Of a stretch of DNA of 64,000 nucleotides, positions 43,795 through 51,533 are shown piece by piece. The position numbers and the translations under genes are program-made. The notes under the pieces were generated by a model. That model searched no databases. It was not told the DNA's origin and saw only the letters and a program-made list of their open reading frames with translations. Source of the DNA: Kordia jejudonensis. Its GTDB lineage: Bacteria; Bacteroidota; Bacteroidia; Flavobacteriales; Flavobacteriaceae. The stretch is taken from positions 1-64,000 of the forward strand of contig NZ_LBMG01000010.1 in NCBI RefSeq assembly GCF_001005315.1, given 5' to 3'. Within the stretch, counting starts at the first letter, position 1; the number at the start of each line of letters is the position of its first letter.

Positions 43795-44430
43795 ATGTCT
43801 AACTACGTAAAAGGAATTGACATTTCATACAATCAAGGAAATTTGATTGATGCTATTGACACCAATAATACCGATATATCGTTTGTAATTTGCAAAGCAA
43901 CTGGCGGAATTACGATTCAAGATCCAGATTTTGCACACAATTGGGAAACCATTCCTCAAAAGGGTTTTATTAGAGGAACCTACCATTTTTATTATACCAA
44001 CGATGCCGCACAATCGCAAGCAGATAACTTTTTTAATGTCGTTGGAAATAGTTATCCAACGGACGCGTTGCCGCCAATTGTTGATTTTGAAGAATCGAGT
44101 ATTAAAACGACAGATAAAAGTCAAATTGTAGAAGATTTGTTATCTTTTTTAAATCTTATAGCGCAAAAATACGGTCGTACTCCAATGATTTATAGCAATG
44201 CAAATACGGCAAACGAGTATTTAAACGATCAACGACTTGCCGCGTATCCACTTTGGGTTGCCAATCCTGATGCTTCCGAACCGACATTGCCAACTAATTG
44301 GACAAATTGGACATTATGGCAATATAGTTTTACAGGAAATATTAATGGTGTTACGGTGGATGAAGATTATTTTAATGGAAATTTACAAGCTATGAAACGA
44401 TTTATTTCACAAAGTATCATTTCTAGTTAA
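43795..44430 (+). CDS. GH25 lysozyme-like muramidase
   Basis: A 211-residue GH25 domain spanning nearly the entire protein. The N-terminal KGIDISYNQG holds the first Asp, FVICKATGG follows, IRGTYHFYY, and PPIVDFEESS carries the catalytic Asp/Glu pair. There is no signal peptide, hydrophobic anchor or cell-wall-binding domain, so export by a standard route is not apparent. Possible roles are cell-wall remodelling after leakage or secretion by another pathway, or as an antibacterial effector. No phage genes or secretion machinery were seen nearby. Confidence 0.85.
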   Translation: MSNYVKGIDISYNQGNLIDAIDTNNTDISFVICKATGGITIQDPDFAHNWETIPQKGFIRGTYHFYYTNDAAQSQADNFFNVVGNSYPTDALPPIVDFEESSIKTTDKSQIVEDLLSFLNLIAQKYGRTPMIYSNANTANEYLNDQRLAAYPLWVANPDASEPTLPTNWTNWTLWQYSFTGNINGVTVDEDYFNGNLQAMKRFISQSIISS

Positions 44431-44459
44431 GTCTGTAAATACGGCATGTTTATTTTGCG

Positions 44460-44467
44460 TAGCTTTG
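44460..44467 (+). promoter_or_regulatory. -7 promoter element for rluF
   Basis: TAGCTTTG matches TAnnTTTG, 19 bp before the ATG at 44487. Confidence 0.55.
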
Positions 44468-44486
44468 CATTTTGAAAGGAAATTAA

Positions 44487-45227
44487 ATGAGCGATATACA
44501 ATTGACACGAATCAATAAGTTTTTAAGTGAAGCCGGTTACTGTTCGCGCAGAGCTGCTGATAAATTAATTGAACAACGACGCGTTACGATTAACGGTGTA
44601 GTGCCTGCAATGGGAACTAAAATTGCACCTGGCGATGAAGTACGTGTGGACGGCAAATTGATTTCTGATCCGAAAGAGAAACCTGTGTATTTGGCGTTTA
44701 ATAAACCTGTTGGAATTGTGTGTACAACCGACACAAAAGTTGAGAAGGATAATATTATTGATTATATTAATTATCCGAGTCGAATTTTTCCTATTGGTCG
44801 TTTAGATAAGCCTAGTGAAGGTTTAATTTTCCTTACAAGTGACGGCGATATTGTGAATAAAATTTTGCGTGCGCGAAATAATCATGAGAAAGAATACGAA
44901 GTAACGGTAAATCGTCCTATAACCGATGATTTTATTCAAAAAATGGGCGATGGAATTCCTATTTTGGGAACGCTGACACGACAATGTGAAGTGGAACAAC
45001 TTACGAAGTATACTTTCAAAATTATCTTAACACAAGGGTTGAATCGTCAAATTCGAAGAATGTGTGAGTATTTGGATTATAATGTGGTAAAGTTGAAACG
45101 TACGCGAATTATGCACATTCCATTAGATGTTCCTGTTGGACAATGGCGTGATTTGACTGCGGAAGAACTGCAAGGTATTTATGATTCTACAAATCATTCT
45201 TCAAAAACGCATCTTGATAAAACTTAA
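44487..45227 (+). CDS. rluF: 23S rRNA pseudouridine synthase RluF
   Basis: A 246-residue enzyme. An S4 domain (RINKFLSEAGYCSRRAADKLI) is followed by the synthase core: LAFNKPVGIVCTTD, PIGRLDKPSEGLIFLTSDG (catalytic Asp in GRLD), and GLNRQIRRMCEYL. This is the RluF subgroup, which makes pseudouridine 2604 of 23S rRNA. The length is close to the family usual; the catalytic Asp is intact, in contrast to the RluB-like paralogue at 36063. It has its own promoter. Confidence 0.92.
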   Translation: MSDIQLTRINKFLSEAGYCSRRAADKLIEQRRVTINGVVPAMGTKIAPGDEVRVDGKLISDPKEKPVYLAFNKPVGIVCTTDTKVEKDNIIDYINYPSRIFPIGRLDKPSEGLIFLTSDGDIVNKILRARNNHEKEYEVTVNRPITDDFIQKMGDGIPILGTLTRQCEVEQLTKYTFKIILTQGLNRQIRRMCEYLDYNVVKLKRTRIMHIPLDVPVGQWRDLTAEELQGIYDSTNHSSKTHLDKT

Positions 45228-45333
45228 TAAGGTATTTAGTGTAGCTTAACGTCAGTTCGATATAAGTGATTCAATTCATATTTATAATTGAGCTTAGAAA
45301 CTCCTTACTAAACACCACTTTTTCAGTATTTTA

Positions 45334-45378
45334 TTTTCATTTTCTTTGCTTTCCCAAAGAAAAGAAACAAAAGAAAAG
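45334..45378. repeat. CTTTGCTTTCCCAAAG-type intergenic repeat (copy 1)
   Basis: A 45-bp segment containing CTTTGCTTTCCCAAAG and GAAACAAAAGAAAAG that is nearly identical to 62336-62381. The core CTTTG...CAAAG is an inverted repeat. Confidence 0.75.
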
Positions 45379-45405
45379 TATCGAACTAAATTTTTAACGT
45401 CGAAA

Positions 45406-46413
45406 TCAGGTTAGCTTATATTCAAAATCAGGAATTTCCTTTATTACATAGTCCATGGAGATACTATTTACTGTTGGTTTGACATCTGCAATGTTCAAGA
45501 TTCTTTTAGGAATTGTCAAACTACTTAAATCTATATGAATCCATTCATCTCTGTATACTTGAATGGACGTTAACATTGCCAATCTATCAAATGTATTGTT
45601 GGTTTCTTCTATAAATTGTAACCCTTCACACAATTCAATTCGGTTGCTTCGCTTTATTTTTTCTGCGTTTGTATGAATGAACTCAGTGTCAAATTCCAAG
45701 ACGGTTTTTAACACTTTAAATCGTGATTCAAATTTATTGTTGATTATTAATTCCGTATCTGCATTCATCAATGTCAAGTCTAACTTTATGTTTTGCGGAA
45801 TCATAATGACATCTTTTCGCAATTGAGAAACTAGATTTAGTGCTATTGGCACTTGTTGTTCTTTTACCAAACCAAACTGCATCGTTTCACTTATGAAAAT
45901 GTCTATTTCTTCTTTTTTGTTTGTTTTGTGTTTGGAAGCATCTTCTTGTATAATTTCCGCAACGTATTCTTCTATTTCTAACTTCTTTATCAATCTTTTT
46001 AAACAAGCAATTGTATCCTTATTGACTTCTAATAACGTTAGTTGTAATTGATCACTCGTATATTTTGTGAGTAATGGCAGAATGAGCATTGCAAACGGAC
46101 CTGTACCTGCATACATGATTTTTATTGTTGTCGATTTTTGTTGTTGCACGTGTTGTACAGCTTTCAAAATTCCTCTAATAAATTGTCGTGTACGAATAAT
46201 ATCTACCACACACATGGCAGCATCTCGTGTGTTTAAAGCAATACCGTTTTCAAACTGAATGTCTGCATCTTTGATGGGCTCATGAAACTCCAATTGCGTA
46301 AGTTCTATTAAAAACTTCATAAATTCTTGCAACTTATCTCTTAGTGATTGATAATTGATATCGTCTAACAATAGTTCCTCTGTGATATTTTCTATAATTT
46401 CTCTGTGTTGCAT
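45406..46413 (-). CDS. SAM-dependent methyltransferase-like protein
   Basis: A 335-residue protein with a Rossmann-type SAM loop KIMYAGTGPFAMLILPL, LTLLEVNKDTIACLKRL (ribose-binding acidic residue), and DIFISETMQFGLV, which recalls the double-E loop of protein arginine methyltransferases but with a single Glu. N-terminal 100 residues are helical. It is on the same strand as, and 9 bp downstream of, the LytTR regulator, so probably cotranscribed. The substrate is unknown; I cannot tell whether it modifies protein or a small molecule. Confidence 0.65.
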   Translation of the reverse strand: MQHREIIENITEELLLDDINYQSLRDKLQEFMKFLIELTQLEFHEPIKDADIQFENGIALNTRDAAMCVVDIIRTRQFIRGILKAVQHVQQQKSTTIKIMYAGTGPFAMLILPLLTKYTSDQLQLTLLEVNKDTIACLKRLIKKLEIEEYVAEIIQEDASKHKTNKKEEIDIFISETMQFGLVKEQQVPIALNLVSQLRKDVIMIPQNIKLDLTLMNADTELIINNKFESRFKVLKTVLEFDTEFIHTNAEKIKRSNRIELCEGLQFIEETNNTFDRLAMLTSIQVYRDEWIHIDLSSLTIPKRILNIADVKPTVNSISMDYVIKEIPDFEYKLT

Positions 46414-46422
46414 TGCGATGTA

Positions 46423-47145
46423 TTAAAAGCCAAAGATATCTTTAAATTTATACGATTGACGTCGAGAAACTTCAATTTGTTGTCCAGAATTTTTCATCAC
46501 GGCTTTTAACTTTCCGTTGAACCAAGGAATTACTTTTTCTATATGGTTGAGATTGATGATTTGTTGTCGATTCACTCTAAAAAAAGTTTCTTCAGGTAGT
46601 TTCGCTTCTATTTGATTGAGCGATTTGTAGATTAACGGTGTGTGATCTTCAAAATATACACGTGTGTAGTTTCCAACGATTTCAAAAACAGCAATTTCAG
46701 CAATTTTTATCAACCAACAGTTTTCGCCATCTTTTATAAATATCTGACGATGCAATTCAAACGGTTTTTCATCAGTTGCTTCTTTTTCAATAGTTGCCAC
46801 TACTTTTTCTATTGTTTTGGAAAATCGATCTTGATTGATGGGTTTTAGCAAGTAATCAAACGCATTGTATTCAAACGATTTTATAGCATATTCATCATAC
46901 GCTGTGGTAAAAATTGTAAGTGGTACATTTTCTAACATTTCCAACAATTCAAAACCATTTTTTTCTGGCATATTGATGTCTAAAAACAGAATTTGTGGTT
47001 GCACATCGTTTATTAAATCATACGCTTTATCTACATTTTCAGCTTCGCCAAGCAATTCAATTTGCGGATGTTTTTTGAGCAATTCTTTTAATTCGTTTCG
47101 TGCCAAACGAGAATCTTCTACGATAACTGCGGTGATATTTTCCAT
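46423..47145 (-). CDS. LytTR-type response regulator
   Basis: A 240-residue regulator. The receiver has AVIVEDSRLARNEL, the phospho-acceptor Asp in ILFLDINMPEKNGFE, and TTAYDEYAIKSFEYNAFDYLLKP. The C-terminal LytTR DNA-binding domain includes IFVKDG-like IFIKDGENC and FFRVNRQQIINLNHI. The start at 47145 lies one base past the stop codon of the histidine kinase gene; longer starts are inside that gene. It forms a two-component pair with the LytS-like kinase and is followed by a methyltransferase-like gene. Confidence 0.9.
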   Translation of the reverse strand: MENITAVIVEDSRLARNELKELLKKHPQIELLGEAENVDKAYDLINDVQPQILFLDINMPEKNGFELLEMLENVPLTIFTTAYDEYAIKSFEYNAFDYLLKPINQDRFSKTIEKVVATIEKEATDEKPFELHRQIFIKDGENCWLIKIAEIAVFEIVGNYTRVYFEDHTPLIYKSLNQIEAKLPEETFFRVNRQQIINLNHIEKVIPWFNGKLKAVMKNSGQQIEVSRRQSYKFKDIFGF

Positions 47146-47146
47146 A

Positions 47147-48208
47147 CTACGATACAGGTATTTGAATGATGGCATGTACTTCGTCTGCAACTTCTTTTAG
47201 TGTAAAATTTGCATCATTTCCATAGTGTAATTCCAAGCGTTTTTTAATATTGTTTAATCCGATTTGAGTAGAATCTGTCTCCGTTTGAAGCGTTCCTGTA
47301 TTGTTGACTTGCAGGATAATTTTATCATTATTATCTGTGACAATCAAGGTTATTTTTCCACCATTTTTTTGATTGGAAACTCCATGTTTGATGGCATTTT
47401 CGACCAACATTTGCAAAATCATTGGCGGAATTTTAATTTGTGTGAGCTCATTTTTTACTTCTTGCACATATTCCAATCGATCTTCTAGTTGTATTTTGGA
47501 TAATGCTATGTAATTGTCTACAATTTCGAGTTCTTCTTCGATACGAATGACATCAACTTTATTCATGTTTAGCGAATAGCGTAACATTTCCGAAAGTCGT
47601 GTGAGCATGTCTCTTGCTTTGTCAACATCTTCTAACATTAATCCGCGAATATTGTTGAGACTGTTGAACATAAAGTGCGGATTCAGTTGTCCTTTTAGCG
47701 TATTTAGTTGTGAATCTTTTAGTTCAGTTTCAAGCCGTAAACGATCAATTTTGTTTTTGCGCAAGCGTGCTAATGACTTGATTACGATGTAAAAGATGAG
47801 CCAAAAGAAGATAAAAATAGCAATATTTAGCGTTGTTGATAAGAATTCTAATGCTGAAATTTCTAATGATCTTCCGTTGATATATGAAAATGCATAGTAC
47901 GATCCTCCAATGAGTAGTATGGTAAAAATCCAAGAAGCCAATCCGTATGCGATGAATACTCGTATGTAGTTTTTTTGATTTTGATTGGCGACAAAATTAA
48001 TTCGTTTTAGATAATTTCTAAGAAGTGTCGTCAACCCAATTCCTAAGACGATAAAAAACAATCCTTCAAAGAAAAAGTAGATGGCTTTGCTTTTTTCTTC
48101 GGGCACAAAGTACATTTTGGACCAAACATTTGCGGCGGTTATAAATCCCCAACCTATAATTTGTAATACCCAGAATAGTATTGTGTTTATTTTGGATGAA
48201 TTTGCCAT
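47147..48208 (-). CDS. LytS/YehU-type sensor histidine kinase
   Basis: A 353-residue kinase with four N-terminal membrane helices (about residues 10-160). The His_kinase domain follows: LKGQLNPHFMFNSLNNIRGLM (phospho-His), PPMILQMLVENAIKHG (N-box), and an ATPase G-box. No extracellular sensor domain is visible, so the signal may be sensed in the membrane. It is directly followed by the LytTR regulator. A long hairpin lies upstream at 48234. Confidence 0.9.
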   Translation of the reverse strand: MANSSKINTILFWVLQIIGWGFITAANVWSKMYFVPEEKSKAIYFFFEGLFFIVLGIGLTTLLRNYLKRINFVANQNQKNYIRVFIAYGLASWIFTILLIGGSYYAFSYINGRSLEISALEFLSTTLNIAIFIFFWLIFYIVIKSLARLRKNKIDRLRLETELKDSQLNTLKGQLNPHFMFNSLNNIRGLMLEDVDKARDMLTRLSEMLRYSLNMNKVDVIRIEEELEIVDNYIALSKIQLEDRLEYVQEVKNELTQIKIPPMILQMLVENAIKHGVSNQKNGGKITLIVTDNNDKIILQVNNTGTLQTETDSTQIGLNNIKKRLELHYGNDANFTLKEVADEVHAIIQIPVS

Positions 48209-48233
48209 GGCTTAAATATACTTGTAAAATTTG

Positions 48234-48280
48234 AAATGCACTTTTTGACGAACTTTATTTGGCGTCAAAAAAGTGCATTT
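48234..48280. terminator. Long inverted repeat (17-bp stem), terminator
   Basis: AAATGCACTTTTTGACG (48234-48250) pairs with CGTCAAAAAAGTGCATTT (48263-48280) with a one-base bulge. A T-run follows the right arm on the + strand. It lies between the alpha/beta hydrolase gene and the LytS gene and can end transcripts in both directions. Confidence 0.7.
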
Positions 48281-48294
48281 TTTTGGGTTGGTTA

Positions 48295-49704
48295 TTAGAA
48301 TCGTTTGTTGATCCAGTTTGAAATGTATGTCAACGCTACTGGAGCAAATGTTTCTTCTATTTCTGAGTATTCGCTTAAAGCGCCTGTTTCTGAAGTTTGA
48401 AATAAATGATTTAAATCTTTAAACTGTTTGATGGTAACATCGTTATTGTTTTTCAAGCCTTTTTCAATAGACTTTAGATTTAATTCTGGCAGTACTTGAA
48501 AATCTTTTTCTCCATTGACCGCTAATACAGGACAAGTTACTTTTGGTAATGTTGTTTGTGGATTGTATCCTAAAAAAGTTCTCATCCAAGGAGCGGTAAT
48601 CATTGTTACTTGTGTAGTTATAGCCGATTCTGTAAATTCTGTTTTCGCTTTTTCAGAAGTCATCTTAGCACGTAACTCTTCAAAGAGTTTAGTGATTTCT
48701 TTTTTTGAAGCTTCACCTTTGTAATTGTCGATAATTTCAAATACTTTGACATATGTTTTCTGAGAATTTTCTATATCAATTGCTGGATAATTTTCCAACT
48801 CGGAAGCTCTTTTGGCTTGTGTTAGTAATACTTCTTTTCCATCAACTCCAGGACCTGCAAGCAATACACAAAATGCTACATTGTTGTTTCTTGCAGCAAC
48901 AATTGGTGCAATGAGTCCACCTTCACTATGACCAACCAAACCTATTTTATTGGTATCAACAACGTCTTTTCTTGTTTGTAAATATGCCATTGCAGCTTCT
49001 ACATCTGTTGCAAAGTCAAATGACGTTGCAGATGCGAAATCGCCTTCTGATTGTGCGGTTCCTCTATCGTCATAACGTAAAACTGCAATTCCGTTTCGCG
49101 TTAAATGATCTGCCAAAACTAAAAATGGTTTGTGTCCCAATAATTCTTCATTCCGATTTTGTGGACCTGAACCGCTGATAAGAATTACAACTGGTGGATT
49201 TTTCACATTTTGTGGCAAAGTTAAGGTTCCTGCAAGTTTGATGTTTCCTGCTTTAGCATTTTCAAAAGTGATATCTTCTGAAGCGTATGGATAGGGTTTT
49301 TTAGGTTCTTGTGGTTTTGGTTTTTTTTCTGTTTTTTCTACTTTTTCGCCTTTTTCTAAATCTAATGGAAATACTTGTCCTGATTGTTTAAATGTTCCTT
49401 TGAACATTCCACCTTCATAGGTTGCTGTATATTCCATTCCCATTTGACTTTGTGAAATTGTCAATTGATTGTTTTCAAACGTAGTTTTATCAATCGGAAT
49501 TCCAAAGGCACCTTGTTTTGGACTGTCTAATGTAGCCGAATATTCGCCATCAGCTTCTGAAATATTGAGTGCTAATGGAAGTTCCATTCCTTGTACTTTT
49601 AAAGCACCTTTCCAAGTTCCTGAAATGTCTTGCGCGGAAGCTAAAACGGTAGCTAAGAAAAACGCTATTGTAAAAACAATTTTGTATAAAGTAAATGATT
49701 GCAT
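48295..49704 (-). CDS. Secreted alpha/beta hydrolase with N-terminal beta domain
   Basis: A 469-residue protein. A signal peptide ends near LASAQ. Residues 25-125 form a small beta domain (ISGTWKGALKVQG...PLALNI, FKGTFKQSG), then a Lys/Pro linker, then an alpha/beta hydrolase fold with nucleophile Ser in IGLVGHSEGG, VILISGSGPQNR, AVLRYDDRGTAQS, and a C-terminal His in LNHLFQ. It is probably a periplasmic or outer-membrane esterase or peptidase; substrate unknown. The beta domain is a family trait. Confidence 0.85.
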   Translation of the reverse strand: MQSFTLYKIVFTIAFFLATVLASAQDISGTWKGALKVQGMELPLALNISEADGEYSATLDSPKQGAFGIPIDKTTFENNQLTISQSQMGMEYTATYEGGMFKGTFKQSGQVFPLDLEKGEKVEKTEKKPKPQEPKKPYPYASEDITFENAKAGNIKLAGTLTLPQNVKNPPVVILISGSGPQNRNEELLGHKPFLVLADHLTRNGIAVLRYDDRGTAQSEGDFASATSFDFATDVEAAMAYLQTRKDVVDTNKIGLVGHSEGGLIAPIVAARNNNVAFCVLLAGPGVDGKEVLLTQAKRASELENYPAIDIENSQKTYVKVFEIIDNYKGEASKKEITKLFEELRAKMTSEKAKTEFTESAITTQVTMITAPWMRTFLGYNPQTTLPKVTCPVLAVNGEKDFQVLPELNLKSIEKGLKNNNDVTIKQFKDLNHLFQTSETGALSEYSEIEETFAPVALTYISNWINKRF

Positions 49705-49865
49705 GTCTGTTTGTTTTTTGATTACGATGTAAAAGTAGTCTGCAACGTCGTTTTACACAACGAAATTATGACGAACGGAAATTAGCTTATGCCGAACGGT
49801 TTTTGAACTATTGAATGTTGAAAAAAGAGCTGAACATTCTATATTTGACTTCAAAAGTGTAATGG

Positions 49866-50774
49866 TTATTGCCAAATATCGTTATACATTACTGAAAAAT
49901 CATCAACCTCAACTACTTCTATACCAACTGATTTTAAGAAAAATTTCTTTCCAGCAGTTCCTGGATTGTTTTCTGAAGCGGGCATTATATACCAACCTTT
50001 GTGACTGAAATTTGGAAAGCGTTTGAAAAACTTGGCACGTTGAATGAGTAACCAACGGAAGAAAACTTCGGTTTCATCTAAGCCTAATCCAAAAATACAA
50101 ATCGATTTGTTGAATATGATGTCTATCCACGTGTTGTTCGTATTCCAAGGATTGACACCTTCCGTGATAGTTTGACCGTAATTGTTGTTAACCAATTTTC
50201 GAGCGCGTTCTACATTTCCCATATATTCAGACAAACCAAGTTTGATACTTCTGTGGTATTTTATCATTCCATTTACATACCAAACTCCAAAACCGTCTAG
50301 TGGACTTTTTAGTTTGTTTGGCGCGTAGTACGAAGTCCAAGGATAGAAGTCTGTAAAACTTGTTCCTAAGATTTTATGTGCTGATAATTGCATTGATTTT
50401 GGAATGAGATCGTCAAAGTTTGTCGTCAGAATTGGCGCATCAAACGATTTTATTTTATCCAATATTAAATTTTGATCATTATTGGGTTGCCAATCGCGCA
50501 TACTACTTTGTACATCTTTTTGCAATTGTGTAGAAAATCCTGTTTGGGTTACGTTTTGCAAATTGAGCGCGTCATAAAATTCTATAAATGATATCCCTGC
50601 TGGAATTTCCGAAATGGGTTCTTCTGAGTGTTTTTTCCATAAATCAAGCAGCAAATCGTTCCAAGAAATATTATCTTTTTGAAAACTTAAATTGATTCCG
50701 TTTCCTATGACAAATGCCAAATCATTTTCGTTATCGGAAAATAGTTGTTTGATTTCTGCTGCTGTTTTTTTCAT
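49866..50774 (-). CDS. SIR2-like NAD-binding-fold protein
   Basis: A 302-residue protein with the SIR2-like pattern: N-terminal FVIGNGIN (nucleotide loop), PILTTNFDDLIP, and SICIFGLGLDETEVFFRW, as in SIR2_2-type proteins. Standalone SIR2-like proteins often deplete NAD in antiphage defence systems, but this one has no recognised partner (no Argonaute, HerA or TIR). The NTNFDD-type Asn/Asp motif is preserved, so NAD-binding is plausible. It lies between a hydrolase and a DUF6090 gene, so it is not in an obvious defence island. Confidence 0.65.
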   Translation of the reverse strand: MKKTAAEIKQLFSDNENDLAFVIGNGINLSFQKDNISWNDLLLDLWKKHSEEPISEIPAGISFIEFYDALNLQNVTQTGFSTQLQKDVQSSMRDWQPNNDQNLILDKIKSFDAPILTTNFDDLIPKSMQLSAHKILGTSFTDFYPWTSYYAPNKLKSPLDGFGVWYVNGMIKYHRSIKLGLSEYMGNVERARKLVNNNYGQTITEGVNPWNTNNTWIDIIFNKSICIFGLGLDETEVFFRWLLIQRAKFFKRFPNFSHKGWYIMPASENNPGTAGKKFFLKSVGIEVVEVDDFSVMYNDIWQ

Positions 50775-50802
50775 GGTTTTCAGTAGTTTTGGTTATAAAA
50801 AA

Positions 50803-51519
50803 TCATTCTTTTTTTCGCTTCCCTATTTCTTCTAGTATGACTTTTGCTTGTTTTTTAAATTTTTCTAATTCGGGTAAGAATACTTTATAGGTTATGAAAT
50901 AAATCGTTGCAACTCTGTTTTTATAGTCAGGATCTTTTAATGCATATGCTACAAATTCTTTGTTGGGTTTAAAAGAGATTAAATCTGCCCACCATGTATA
51001 GTTTTTCTTGAAGTGTGAGTAGTTTTCTTTGAAATCAGTAGCACGCATGTCGTCATCAATCTTTATTTCACGCAAACGTTCTGTATAAAATTCTATGATT
51101 TGCGTTGGCAAACTATCAGTATAACTATCGGTATTAAAGTCTGTAAGCTGATTGTATCCGCGTTTGTTGAATGTAATTTCGGGAAAACCAATGGTTAGGT
51201 ATGTGTACTGCGGATTTATCACATAATCGATAGCACGCACAGAATCATTGAGGATTTTTGTGTACAATGGATCAACCGTTTTGTAAAAGCTTTGAATTTC
51301 GTCTATTTCTTTTAAATCATTTTGTAAATCGCTCTCAATAATACCGTAAATGTTGAGTAATTGTTGTTTTTCTTTTCTACTAGAATTCCAATTGTTTAGT
51401 GAAACTGCAATTAGAATTCCTATCACAACCAAAATAATTTCTCCTGTAGCGTACGCGATGTATTTCCCTATTTTTTTGTTTTTCAAAAGCTGGCTTCTTT
51501 GGTTTCTGAATAGTTTCAT
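50803..51519 (-). CDS. DUF6090-family membrane protein
   Basis: A 238-residue protein. The N-terminal signature KIGKYIAYATGEIILVVIGI contains a conserved membrane helix with GEIxLVVIGILIAVSLNNWN. A helical soluble region follows, with Asp/Lys-rich helices. The family is common in Flavobacteriaceae and its function is unknown. It shares orientation with the SIR2-like gene (28 bp apart) and with the 1229-aa lipoprotein. Confidence 0.8.
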   Translation of the reverse strand: MKLFRNQRSQLLKNKKIGKYIAYATGEIILVVIGILIAVSLNNWNSSRKEKQQLLNIYGIIESDLQNDLKEIDEIQSFYKTVDPLYTKILNDSVRAIDYVINPQYTYLTIGFPEITFNKRGYNQLTDFNTDSYTDSLPTQIIEFYTERLREIKIDDDMRATDFKENYSHFKKNYTWWADLISFKPNKEFVAYALKDPDYKNRVATIYFITYKVFLPELEKFKKQAKVILEEIGKRKKE

Positions 51520-51533
51520 ATGGTTCGATTTGG

